NCBI GenBank assembly: GCA_964236445.1
Contig: CAXSDR010000002.1
Location: 1 to 64,000 of the forward strand
DNA from: CAXSDR01 sp964236445
GTDB taxonomy: Bacteria; Actinomycetota; Actinomycetes; Motilibacterales; Motilibacteraceae
Reading direction: 5' to 3'
Length of the DNA stretch: 64,000 nt
Shown here: one piece after another, positions 52,318-60,632 of the stretch
Layout: each line of letters starts with the position of its first letter
How positions within the stretch are numbered: the first letter of the stretch is position 1
The notes under the pieces: model-generated
The model's input: only the letters and a program-made list of their open reading frames with translations
Databases searched by the model: none
What the model was told of the DNA's origin: nothing
Program-made: the position numbers and the translations under genes

Positions 52318-52625
52318 GCGGCTGACCTCGGTCAGAGGAGCAAAGTTCTCTCCAGCGCGAGGTCGGCTCTCAGGTCAGTCGGTTCCGGGATCACCAGTCG
52401 GAGACCCTGCTCAGGCACGAGGTGCTCGCGACGCTCGTCGTAGCGGCGTCGCGGCGCACCACGATGTCGCCGAGGTCGAGGACGCAAGTCTCGTCGCTCT
52501 CGCTGCGCGGGCTCACGCGTTCGGAAATGCCAGGGGCTCAACCGGCCTGAAGGCGGTGGCGGCATTGATCGGCCTGCAGGGCGGATCGACCTGCACAACG
52601 CGTAAGGCTAGACTAACGTATCCGG
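52318..52625. other. 308-base gap, nothing clear
   Basis: No frame here looks coding. The last ~20 bases hold a possible -10 (TAGACT at 52609-52614), which would place the transcript start only a few bases before the ArsR GTG. A stretch at 52603-52619 (TAAGGCTAGACTAACGT) partly resembles a DtxR box but lacks its CC symmetry. Confidence 0.4.
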
Positions 52626-52946
52626 GTGACCGACGCTCTCTCTGCAGCAGCCGAGCCGACCAGGCGGCGTCTGCTGCAGCTGCTGGCGGCCGGCCCCCGG
52701 ACGGTCAGCGAGCTGTCCGAGCACTTCACGGTCACCCGGCCGGCGATCTCCCAGCACCTCGCGGTCCTGGCTGCCGCCGGACTCGTGACCGCCCGCAAGG
52801 ACGGTCGGCAGCGCTTCTACAGCGTCGTTCCCGCCGGCATCACCGAGTTGAGGGCCGAGATCGACCGCTTCTGGAGCAACGAGCTCGACCTCCTGGTGGA
52901 CGACGCCACCAGGAGGGCCCACCTAACTGCAGAGGAACCTCACTGA
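52626..52946 (+). CDS. ArsR family transcriptional repressor
   Basis: This 106-aa winged-helix protein reads LSAAAEPTRRRLLQLLAAGP, then VSELSEHFTVTRPAISQHLA, VLAAAGLVTARKDGRQRFYS. It has no cysteine metal site, so it is of the non-metal ArsR group usually found just upstream of SRPBCC (AHSA1) genes, as here. The start is GTG 52626. Its stop overlaps the next ATG (the TGATG junction at 52944-52948). Confidence 0.88.
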   Translation: MTDALSAAAEPTRRRLLQLLAAGPRTVSELSEHFTVTRPAISQHLAVLAAAGLVTARKDGRQRFYSVVPAGITELRAEIDRFWSNELDLLVDDATRRAHLTAEEPH

Positions 52947-53687
52947 TGGACATCGAGAAGTCCGCCCTCCTGCCCGTCTCCGCCGACGAGGCGTTCGCGC
53001 TCATCACGGAGCCTGACCGCCTGCGACGCTGGCTGGCTGTGTCCGCCCGGGTGGATCTGCGCGCCGGCGGGAGTTCCGGTGGACCTTGACGCCCATGGCA
53101 GTCGCGAGCGGCACCGTTGTCGAGATCGACCCGGCCGGCGGATCGTGCTGGGCTTCGCCTTCGAGGGGGCGACCGACTCGCGTAGCGACACCTTGACCAT
53201 CACGATCGAGCCCGCCGCAGACGAGCTCAGCGCCTCGACGCCCTGCACCGACTTCACCGTCGGCGAGCTCGAGACACACCTACTGACGTCGCTGACCTCC
53301 TTGACCGGTCTTGCGGGCGGAACGATCGCGCCGGCACCCGCCGCGGTCCTCGAGTCGCGGCTCGCCGAGGCGGCCCGACAGGCGGTGGAGACCTGGATGG
53401 AGCGGGGGCTCGAGGGCACGGTGCAGGCCGGGCCGGACGAGCTGCGGGCGACCGACATCGCGAGCATCCTGTCCGTGGAGTTCCTGGTGCACGCCTGGGA
53501 CTTCGCCTCAGCCACGGGGCAGAAGCTCACCGTGTCCGACGAGGTCGCGAGCTATGTCCTCGGGCTCGCAGAGCAGATCGTGACGCCCGAGCTGCGCAGG
53601 AGCGCAGGCTTCGACCCCGCGATCCCGGTGAGCGCAGATGCACCTGCCCTCGACAGGCTCCTCGCCTTCTCGGGCCGCACCGCCTGA
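52946..53687 (+). pseudogene. SRPBCC (AHSA1) / TIGR03086 fusion gene with two frameshifts
   Basis: The gene begins MDIEKSALLPVSADEAFALI, then LITEPDRLRRWLAVSARVDL, a normal AHSA1 start, but the frame ends at 53089. The expected next residues RWTLTPMAVASGTVVEID lie in a second frame, and RRIVLGFAFEGATDSRSDTL in a third. One missing base near 53073-53076 and another near 53130-53136 (a GGCC run) would restore one frame. The last ~150 residues are TIGR03086-type (TPCTDFTVGELETHLL, ILSVEFLVHAWDFASATGQ), a mycothiol-dependent DinB-like domain. The joint TIEPAADELSASTPC seems to skip ~45 residues compared with relatives I remember. It is either decaying or a consensus-error region. Confidence 0.68.
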
Positions 53688-53699
53688 CGCCGTGCGCGC

Positions 53700-53821
53700 G
53701 TCATGGGAACCGGCGCGCGACTTCTGTCTGCGTCGAGCGTGTCGTGTCCGAGCCGCTGGAGGGCGCGAGCCAGCTCGGTCCTTCCGGATCCCGGGTTGCC
53801 GGTGATCAGGAGCACGGCCAT
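53700..53821 (-). pseudogene. 5' fragment of a P-loop kinase-like gene
   Basis: MAVLLITGNPGSGRTELARA, then LQRLGHDTLDADR, is a clear Walker A start of an AAA/adenylate-kinase-like protein. Within ~40 residues the frame runs into the end of the TIGR03086 gene and loses all likeness. It looks like a gene cut off by a deletion or a misjoin at about 53695-53705. Confidence 0.6.
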
Positions 53822-54170
53822 GGTCTCTGCAGCCTGCCAGGGTGGCCGGCCGCTGTCGACGTGGGGCTTGTCTTCGATATCGACACCACGGATCGACGTC
53901 GTCCACCACGAGGCTGCCGATCGACCGTGCTACGGCGTGGAGATGCTGTCTTCGGAAATGTGTGCGCCAAGGGCTCCTCTCGGAGCCCCGGACCGCGGAA
54001 TGGGCTCGCGCACGTGAAACGGCGGCCCGGGGGGTCACGGGGCCCTCGGTATTCAGGAGAGACAAATACAGTGGCGCTTTGGACACTCAGAGCAACCAGG
54101 GGACGTGTCCTTGGTCTTTCGCGATGCCCAAGAATCGATACCGAGGAAGTTGACAAGCCTGAATTGACCA
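53822..54170. other. non-coding stretch of lower GC
   Basis: No frame here has a coding pattern. Composition falls toward A/T after about 54050, approaching the 13E12 promoter. Together with the truncated P-loop gene on its left, it looks like the flank of an inserted or rearranged segment. Confidence 0.4.
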
Positions 54171-54199
54171 TTGCACCACTCATGCGCTTTTGCTAAGAT
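54171..54199 (+). promoter_or_regulatory. promoter of the 13E12 gene, leaderless
   Basis: TTGCAC (54171-54176) and TGCTAAGAT (extended -10, TAAGAT at 54194-54199) are separated by 17 bases. The predicted +1 is about 54206, which is the A of the start codon, so the mRNA would have no leader. Confidence 0.6.
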
Positions 54200-54215
54200 T
54201 CGAACATGTGTTCGA
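54200..54215. promoter_or_regulatory. SOS (LexA) box over the start codon
   Basis: TCGAACATGTGTTCGA is a perfect match to the actinobacterial/Bacillus-type LexA site TCGAAC-N4-GTTCGA. The central ATGT includes the ATG start codon of the 13E12 gene. LexA bound here would cover +1. Confidence 0.82.
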
Positions 54216-55516
54216 TTCCTGGTGTGGCGTTTGGTGACCTCGCGGTCGCGGCGATGCCCGAGGAACTCGAGCGTCTGTTCCGAGCGGCGGAAGCTGCCCG
54301 TGCGCGGGCGTTGGCGGGGTTGGCGGTGTTCGATGCGCACGGTGCTGCGGGGGTTGATGGTCTGTTCTCGACGCAGTCGTGGTTGCGTCACCGCTTGCAG
54401 ATGACGAACGCTGAGGCCAAGCAGCACGTGGACAACGCCAGGGTCTCGCGTGATCATCGGGCGGTCGGTGAGGCCCATGCGGCGGGCCGGTTGACCGGGC
54501 GTCAGCTCGGTGAGATCGGGCGGGCGGCGGGCAGGTTGGCGCAGCCGGTGATGGCCGGGGCGGCTCCGATGCTGGTTGATCTGGCGCAGCGGTTCGACAG
54601 CCGGGTGCTGCGGGCGGCGGTCGGACGGATCGAGTCCGCGGTCACCGGTGACGCCGCCGTGGTGGCGAACGAGGCCGATGCTGATCTGTTCGGGCAGCGG
54701 TCGCTGCACGTGTCGCGCACGTTCGACGGCATGGTCCGCGTCGACGCGGACCTCGACCCGCAGAACGGGTCACTGTTCCTGGCGTGCTTGGAAGCCCTCG
54801 CCGGCCCGCGTGACGCTGGTGCTCTCCGTGACGCCGGTGACGCCGGTGACGCCGGGCCGGATGTGCGTACGAGGTCGCAGCGCAACGCTGACGCGTTGGC
54901 TGAGATCTGCACCCGGGTGCTCGCCGGCGGGGACTTGCCCAGCACGGGTGGTCAGAAGCCCCACGTGACCCTCGTCGTGGACGTGGCGACCCTCACCGCC
55001 TACACCGGTGACGGGATGGGCACCCGTTCAGCGTTGTCGGGGTTGTTCGAGTTCGCGCTCGGCCCGGACGCCGCCCGTCGGATCAGCTGTGACAGTGCCG
55101 TGGACACCGTGGTCGTCGACCCCGTCGGAGTGCCGTTGGCATTGGGAAGGGCTGCGCGCACCGTTTCCCCCGGTCAGCACAAGACGTTGCGGGTCCGGGA
55201 CAACGGGTGCGTGTTTCCCGGGTGCAACCGGCCCCATTCATGGTGCCAGGCGCATCACGTGATCCATTGGTCGCAGGGCGGTCTCACGAATAGTGACAAC
55301 CTCGTCATGCTCTGCAACAAGCACCACACGTCCCTTCATGCCGGCGGGTGGGATATCAGCCGGATACCGAATAGCGACTCGCGTTTCCGTTGGCATCCAC
55401 CCGACGGTCGAGAACCGATTCCCGCCCAGCACGCCACCGACCGCGACCCCCTCACCACCCTCGACTTCGCGTGCGCCGTCGCACGCCTGCGCGCGAGGGC
55501 AGACGAACACGGCTGA
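54206..55516 (+). CDS. 13E12 repeat family protein, DUF222 with HNH endonuclease domain
   Basis: This 436-aa protein has an N-terminal helical DUF222 region (residues ~10-290) including FSTQSWLRHRLQMTNAEAKQ and GRLTGRQLGEIGRAAGRLAQ. The C-terminal HNH nuclease at ~336-381 has CVFPGCNRPHSWCQAHHVIH, then W, GGLTNSDNLVMLCNKHH, with four Cys/His metal ligands and the catalytic HH pair. It matches the 13E12 family, which is present in many copies in mycobacteria and nocardioforms and is behaviourally mobile-like, although its biology is unknown. A short GAC/GCC-rich repeat (DAGDAGDAG, residues ~210-220) lies between the halves. ATG 54206 lies inside an SOS box. Confidence 0.92.
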   Translation: MCSIPGVAFGDLAVAAMPEELERLFRAAEAARARALAGLAVFDAHGAAGVDGLFSTQSWLRHRLQMTNAEAKQHVDNARVSRDHRAVGEAHAAGRLTGRQLGEIGRAAGRLAQPVMAGAAPMLVDLAQRFDSRVLRAAVGRIESAVTGDAAVVANEADADLFGQRSLHVSRTFDGMVRVDADLDPQNGSLFLACLEALAGPRDAGALRDAGDAGDAGPDVRTRSQRNADALAEICTRVLAGGDLPSTGGQKPHVTLVVDVATLTAYTGDGMGTRSALSGLFEFALGPDAARRISCDSAVDTVVVDPVGVPLALGRAARTVSPGQHKTLRVRDNGCVFPGCNRPHSWCQAHHVIHWSQGGLTNSDNLVMLCNKHHTSLHAGGWDISRIPNSDSRFRWHPPDGREPIPAQHATDRDPLTTLDFACAVARLRARADEHG

Positions 55517-55556
55517 CGGCTGCATCGAGAGGGCGCGGCCGGGGAAGGTGAGCCAC

Positions 55557-55727
55557 ATGGCGACGGAGGAGAAGCAGGCAGCAATTCAACTGGTGGAGGC
55601 GCAGCTTGCAGAGTTCGAGCGGCGCTACGGCATCGGCGGGGCCGAGCGTCAGGCGATCATCCCTGAGGAGATCGCCGACAAGTACCGCGCGCTCGTGATG
55701 CGACGCCGCAAGCTTGCCGAGGACTAG
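55557..55727 (+). CDS. small hypothetical protein
   Basis: This 56-aa charged helical protein reads MATEEKQAAIQLVEAQLAEF, then ERRYGIGGAERQAIIPEEIA and DKYRALVMRRRKLAED. ATG 55557 has a GGGGAAGG site 8 bases before it; GTG 55548 is an alternative. The function is unknown. The stop codon lies in the first copy of a 10-bp repeat. It follows the 13E12 gene by 40 bases and may be cotranscribed. Confidence 0.6.
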   Translation: MATEEKQAAIQLVEAQLAEFERRYGIGGAERQAIIPEEIADKYRALVMRRRKLAED

Positions 55728-55751
55728 CCAGGACTAGCCAAGGACTAGCCA
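55721..55751. repeat. three copies of GGACTAGCCA
   Basis: Two copies are adjacent (55721-55740) and a third follows after one extra A (55742-55751). The first TAG is the stop of the small gene; each copy adds another. Confidence 0.85.
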
Positions 55752-55793
55752 CGCCCTGCACCGCCGCTTCACCGAGCCGGTCAGCCGGGTAGG

Positions 55794-57595
55794 TCAGCCG
55801 AGCTGGACGAGTCCACGGACCACCGAGGTGATGCCGAGGAAACAGACTCCGACGGCAGCCAGGATGGGTGCGAACCGCAGGACGACGGAGAACACCGGAT
55901 GGCGCTGCAGCGCTGAGGCCTGGAGCCGCCCTCCGGCCCTGGCGACGAGGACACCGACCGTCGTGAGCGTCGCCGCCATGCCGAGACCGAAGAAGATCAC
56001 CAGAACGACGCCTAACCAGGCATGCCCGGTGTAGGCGGAGCCCAGCAGCACGACGAGCGCGCTCGGGCTCGGGACGAGACCCCCGGCGAGGCCGATCGCG
56101 ATCAGACCCCTCCGACCGCCAGGAACAGCCGTCGCGCCGTGCGTGTGCTCGTCGTGCGTGTGCTCGTCGTGCGTGTGGACATCGTGCGTGTGCTCGTCGT
56201 GCGTGTGCTCGTCGTGCGTGTGCTCGTCGTGACCGTNNNNNNNNNNNNNNNNNNNNNNNNNNNNNNNNNNNNNNNNNNNNNNNNNNNNNNNNNNNNNNNN
56301 NNNNNNNNNNNNNNNNNNNNNNNNNNNNNNNNNNNNTCGTGCGTGTGCTCGTCGTGCGTGTGCTCGTCGTGCGTGTGCTCGTCGTGACCGTGGTCGTCGT
56401 GCGCGTGGACGTGATGTTCGTGAACCGGCGCGGCGGTCACCGTGGAAGCACCGCTCATCGCGTGCACCTGCTCTCGCACCTGCTCATGCGAGTGCGTCTC
56501 GTGCTCATGCTGGTGGGGAACCTCGGGTCCGTGGGCGTGCCCACCATGCCCTTCAGGACCGTGCACATGCCCACTCTCGAACGAGCGCCCTGACATGACC
56601 CGGCGCACCAGGCCCGCACCGATCACGAGCACGATCAGACCGCTGCCGATCGTGAGGATGGGGTAGTACTGCGAGGGTGCGACGGAGTGCAGCACCGTCA
56701 CGAGCAATCCGAGCAGCAGCACGCCGGCGGTGTGCGTTGCCGTGACCGTGGCACCGACGGTCACCGCTGACCGCCACGACCGGGCACGCTCCCCCGCTAG
56801 GTAGAACGCCATGACCGTCTTGCCGTGACCGGGCGCCACCGCGTGCGCGGCACCGATGCCGATCGCCAACAGAATCGCGAGCAGGATGACGCCCGGACCG
56901 GCAGCGCCGTTGCCCACCAGGTCGGTGAAGGCCGCGCTCAACCGGTCGGTCGGTCGAGCGAGCACGGTGCTCGACTGACGCGACTCGAGCCGCGCCCCAC
57001 CAGGCGACACGGTGGCGGTGGCCGCGCGTACGTCCAGTGGAGAGCTCAACAGGTCCTGCGGGTAGGCGGCGAGTCGCTTGCTCGTGCTCGTCGTCGGTAC
57101 TGTGCTTCGTGCAACCGTCGTGCCGTCACCCTGCAGCGTGACCTCGCGCCAGCCGACCCGCTCGGTCGCCTGGGTGTCCAGGAAGGCCAGCGAAGTGCGG
57201 GTGTGCACGTTGGCATCGGCGCGCAGGTCGCACTCGAGGCGAAGCGTCTGCAGACCGGCGGCTCCCGGCAGGAAGCGCGCCGACGAGCTGTTCACCGCCA
57301 AGGTGACCATCAGTCCGTCGAGTCGAAGCTCGAGCCGCTGAGCGGCCGTCGCGCACGAGGCGGCGGCGTACGCCGGCAGGCCCGCCTTGGTCTTCGACCG
57401 CTCCTGCACCGTGGGAATCTCGGCGAAGTCCACGACGTGGTCGATGCTGACCTGGTCGAGGCCCACGACGATGCCGGAATAGCGGTTGACCGTGAAGTTG
57501 CCCAGCGGGTGAGCCGATGCCGCGGGGACACCGACGACCGACACGGCCGCGAACGCTGCCGCAACGACGGCGAGGCGCCTCGTGAGCCGCCTCAT
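55794..57595 (-). CDS. NicO-type nickel/cobalt exporter with His-rich repeat tract, interrupted by assembly gap
   Basis: ATG 57595 gives a signal peptide (RLAVVAAAFAAVSVVGVPAA SAHPLG at the site), an extracytoplasmic domain of about 190 residues, then a NicO-family membrane half: HAVAPGHGKTVMAFYLAGE and two TMs. A cytosolic histidine-rich tract follows (HVHGPEGHGGHAHGPEVPHQ, then DEHTH pentapeptides). After the 100-N gap the left side, in the frame ending at 55794, continues the DEHTH repeats and reads GLIAIGLAGGLVPSPSALVV and three TMs to a stop. The GHGK and GGLxPSPSAL motifs are family hallmarks. With 100 Ns the two halves are out of frame; the real gap must be 2 modulo 3. The start overlaps the TPR gene stop (ATGA). 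Confidence 0.82.
56138..56400 (-). repeat. 15-bp satellite encoding DEHTH repeats, split by gap
   Basis: The unit TCGTGCGTGTGCTCG (plus strand) encodes Asp-Glu-His-Thr-His on the minus strand. At least six copies lie left of the Ns (one with DVHTH) and three right of them. The true copy number is unknown. Confidence 0.85.
56237..56336. other. assembly gap of exactly 100 N
   Basis: A placeholder length. It falls inside the DEHTH satellite, which is why short reads could not bridge it. Confidence 0.99.
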
Positions 57596-58920
57596 GCCGC
57601 ACCGAGACCGGCCAGCGCAGCACGGGCCCGGGGCACGGCGATGGGCGAGAAGTGCGGGTCGATGGTCAGCGCGGCAGTGAGGGACTGCCGCGCCGCAGCC
57701 CGGTCGCCCGTCGCGAGCTGGATCATGCCGCGGTGGTAGAGGAGCCGGGGGTCCTTGGTGCCAAGGCGGGTGGCTGACATGGCGTAGGGCAGAGCCTCCT
57801 TGTCGCGCCCGAGGGCGTGCATCGCCCATCCCATCGCGTCCGCCGCCAGGATGCTGTGGCGCCGCGACCACTCCGACTGCGCGGCGACGAGTGCCTGTGC
57901 AGCCGAGCCGTGGTCGGCCTCGAAGTGGGCGAGGTCGAGATCGGCGTAGACACCGTTGCTCTTGGCGAGGGCGACCGATGCCTGGAGCACGTCGTACTGC
58001 TGCTGTGCCTCGTCCGTGCGACCCAGCGACTGCAGCAGCTCGCCGTAGGCACTGAGGTATTCGGCGAGCGGCAGCCGACCCGTCACGTCGGCATAGATGG
58101 TCAGGGCCTCCTCGGTCTTACCTCGAGCGGCGTCGAGCGATGCCGTTGCGGCTCGGGCCGGGAGGTAGCCCGGGTCGGCGGCGAGCGCGCCGCTGAAGTC
58201 CTTCGCTGCCTCGTCGAGGTTGCCCGCGGTGCGTGACAGCAGGCCGAGCTGAGTCTGCGCGAAAGCCACATCGGTCGGATCTGCGGAGTCCTCGACGCCG
58301 AGCTCCATCAGGCGCTTGGCCTCGGGAATGTTGCCGTGCAGTTCGGCGAGGTAGGACAACCGGGTCACGGAGGGAGTGCCCGCGTGGCGGTCGTCGGCGA
58401 GCTTCGCACTCTTCATCGCTTCGTCATAGCGGCCCAGCTCGACCAGTGCATCGGTGCGTACGTTCTGCGCCTGGCTGGAGTAGGGGTCGAGGGCGAGCGC
58501 ACGGTCGGCGCTGGCCAGAGCGCCGGAGAAGTCGTGGCGCGCGGCCTTGAGCGCCCCCGCGACGCCCTCGGCGTCGGCGTTGTCGGTCGGCTTCTCCTCG
58601 AACGAGCGGGCGACCGCGGCCTCGGCCTTCGGGTAGTAGGTCGGGTCGGCGGTCAGCCGCGCCTGGGCGACATAGGCGAGCCCGAGGGCGGCCCAGGTGC
58701 CCGAGTCCTTGGGCTGCGCACGCAGGTGCGTCTGCGCGACGGCGATGGACTTGGTGAGCTGGTCGGTGGCGCTCGCGAGAACCGGAGTGGTGTCAGCCAC
58801 GACGCCTGCCTGACCTGCCTGACCCTCGTGGGTCGGTGTGCGGTGCAGGGCCGTGATGGCGAAGACGGTGAGGGCGAGGGCCACGAGGGCTGTGGTCACG
58901 ATGGTGAGAGAACGTCGCAC
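57592..58920 (-). CDS. TPR-repeat protein with N-terminal membrane anchor
   Basis: This 442-aa protein has one TM near residues 5-24 (LTIVTTALVALALTVFAITA), then an outside or periplasm-facing array of TPR-like repeats. Helical pairs such as DSGTWAALGLAYVAQARLTA, AAKDFSGALAADPGYLPARA and KDPRLLYHRGMIQLATGDRA repeat about nine times. TPR domains mediate protein assembly. The start is GTG 58920. It is the middle gene of the DUF4331-TPR-NicO operon; 83 bases separate it from DUF4331, and it overlaps the exporter start. Confidence 0.85.
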   Translation of the reverse strand: MRRSLTIVTTALVALALTVFAITALHRTPTHEGQAGQAGVVADTTPVLASATDQLTKSIAVAQTHLRAQPKDSGTWAALGLAYVAQARLTADPTYYPKAEAAVARSFEEKPTDNADAEGVAGALKAARHDFSGALASADRALALDPYSSQAQNVRTDALVELGRYDEAMKSAKLADDRHAGTPSVTRLSYLAELHGNIPEAKRLMELGVEDSADPTDVAFAQTQLGLLSRTAGNLDEAAKDFSGALAADPGYLPARAATASLDAARGKTEEALTIYADVTGRLPLAEYLSAYGELLQSLGRTDEAQQQYDVLQASVALAKSNGVYADLDLAHFEADHGSAAQALVAAQSEWSRRHSILAADAMGWAMHALGRDKEALPYAMSATRLGTKDPRLLYHRGMIQLATGDRAAARQSLTAALTIDPHFSPIAVPRARAALAGLGAA

Positions 58921-59003
58921 GGCCTACTCCGTCGGGATGTGGAGCCCCGCCCGGCCATCAGGAGAATCGATGACCGGACGGGGCGGATGTTACGGGGACT
59001 TCT

Positions 59004-60491
59004 CTAGACGGTGGCGAGACGCGAGCCACGGTGACGCGAACGCGTGAGCGCTGCGCCGCCGAGCAGCGCCAGTGCTGCCATGCCGATGAGCGATGCCGGC
59101 AGGACCGGCACACCGTTGGACGGGGTGCTGCTGGACACGGCGCCACCGTTGAGAAGTGACGCGGTGCCGGCCTTGACAGGTGCGGGCGTCTCAGAGCCGT
59201 CGTGCGGCAGAGCGACGTACGGGAACACCTTGCTGACGGCCTTGTCGCTGGCGTTGACGCCATCGCCGAGGTCGTTGGGGGCGCCGACGAGCTCACCCTC
59301 GGTCACCTGCAGGGCGATGTCGATGACATCGTCCGTCAGACGACGACCGTTCGGGAAGCCGTCGAGATCACCATCGAGGACACCGAGCCGCTTCGGGCTC
59401 CTGGTGACAGGAGTCGAGGTGTTGAGGCGCAGCTCCTCGGAAGGCGTGATGGTCTTGGGCTGGTTCAGGCCCTTCACGCCGGTGAGGAACACCGAGACCA
59501 GGTCGTTGCGGGGCTCGGCCGGAGCCTTGATCCCGTAGATCGCCTGGATGAGCTTGGGAAGCTCGGGCATCGTGACGCCCGGCAGGAACTGGGCGTCGTT
59601 CTGCGGCTTGGACGCGTTGAAGAGGTCCTTCGCACCGACCGGTACGACGACCTCGTTGACCAGGGGGTTGCCGAGGCGCGACTGCTGCACCCATGCGCCC
59701 GCGCTGTTCTTGCGGCTGGCCGTCGACCAGACGCCGATGACCGGGTCGCCCTTGGTGACCTTGGCGATCGGCACCTGCAGAACGATGGAGTTGACGTTCT
59801 TGCCGGCCAGCGAGTCGTTGCCGACCTCCTGGAGCTTGGTGCCATAGAGAAGGTCGAAGACGCGCAGGTCGACGAAGAAGGGATCGTCGGCCTGGGTCAG
59901 CACCGTCTTTCCGCCGCCGGGAATCGCGGAGATGCCCTCGGCGCGCAGGGCACCGTAGTTGGGCATCGACACCTTGCCGACGTCAGACGGGACGACCTTG
60001 CCGCGGCTGATGAGGGCGGTCGACTTGCCACCTTCGATCCGGGTCAGGTCGAAGGACTGGCGGAAGTTGAGGTCCGGGTCGCTGAGGCCCGTGACGACGC
60101 CGGTGTTGTAGAGGAACGTCTTGGTGTTCTGGTAGGAGTCCCGGAACTCATAGCGGTAGATGATGTCGGGCTTCGCGTCGCCGTTGTTGTCGATGTTGAT
60201 GTCGTAGGCGCTGTTGCGTGCGAAGCGGTAGAAGTTCGGGCCACCGGCCGGAGACTGCTCCGGGTAGTAGTCGGCGATCAGCGTGACGGTCGACGGGGCG
60301 TCGGGGCTCTTGAAGGCGTAGACGTCTGTGCCGTCCAACTGCGGAACGGTCGAGATGAGTGGTGCTTCGCGGTGGCTGGACGCCATCGCGGGCGTGGCAC
60401 TGAGGCCGGCGATACCGGCTGCGGTGAGCAGGCCGCTGGCACCGACGAGCGCCGTGGCGCGGCGTCGGGCAGTCGTGCGTCGTGCGTGCAT
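59004..60491 (-). CDS. DUF4331 family secreted protein
   Basis: This 495-aa protein has a Sec signal (RRRATALVGASGLLTAAGIA, cleaved near SATPAMASSHREAP). The DUF4331 body contains SSHREAPLISTVPQLDGTDV, YAFKSPDAPSTVTLIADYYP, FEFRDSYQ-type YRYEFRDSYQNTKTFLYN, TADDPFF-like QADDPFFVDLRVFD and a late RLTDDVIDIALQV. The C-terminus has a TM (LPASLIGMAALALLGGAALT) followed by RSRHRGSRLATV, so it is probably membrane- or wall-anchored. The function is unknown. ATG 60491 is used; the longer frame has no conservation. It is first in the operon. Confidence 0.9.
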   Translation of the reverse strand: MHARRTTARRRATALVGASGLLTAAGIAGLSATPAMASSHREAPLISTVPQLDGTDVYAFKSPDAPSTVTLIADYYPEQSPAGGPNFYRFARNSAYDINIDNNGDAKPDIIYRYEFRDSYQNTKTFLYNTGVVTGLSDPDLNFRQSFDLTRIEGGKSTALISRGKVVPSDVGKVSMPNYGALRAEGISAIPGGGKTVLTQADDPFFVDLRVFDLLYGTKLQEVGNDSLAGKNVNSIVLQVPIAKVTKGDPVIGVWSTASRKNSAGAWVQQSRLGNPLVNEVVVPVGAKDLFNASKPQNDAQFLPGVTMPELPKLIQAIYGIKAPAEPRNDLVSVFLTGVKGLNQPKTITPSEELRLNTSTPVTRSPKRLGVLDGDLDGFPNGRRLTDDVIDIALQVTEGELVGAPNDLGDGVNASDKAVSKVFPYVALPHDGSETPAPVKAGTASLLNGGAVSSSTPSNGVPVLPASLIGMAALALLGGAALTRSRHRGSRLATV

Positions 60492-60632
60492 GGAATGAGG
60501 TCCTTCCCCACTGACTTCTTGACCGGAGTCCCGGCCGGAGAGGTGAGCTGCGACAACCGGCTGGCAGCCGAGCCATCGCGCATGCTTCGGAGCGGACGTC
60601 CGGGCGGATGGGAGGTCTGTTAGGAAGGTTGC

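Noticed and set aside
52603..52619. DtxR-like box before the ArsR gene
   Set aside because: The match is partial and overlaps a likely -10 (TAGACT); no metal-related gene follows.
54206..55516. 13E12 gene as a group I/II intron or phage homing nuclease
   Set aside because: It is free-standing, with no intron folds, integrase or phage genes around it; the family is known as 13E12/DUF222-HNH.
56138..56400. regular short repeats resembling a CRISPR array
   Set aside because: The units are contiguous without spacers and encode DEHTH in frame; this is a coding satellite.
59202..60623. 473-codon plus-strand frame opposite DUF4331
   Set aside because: Val/Asp/Arg-rich antisense composition; the minus-strand DUF4331 protein is clear.
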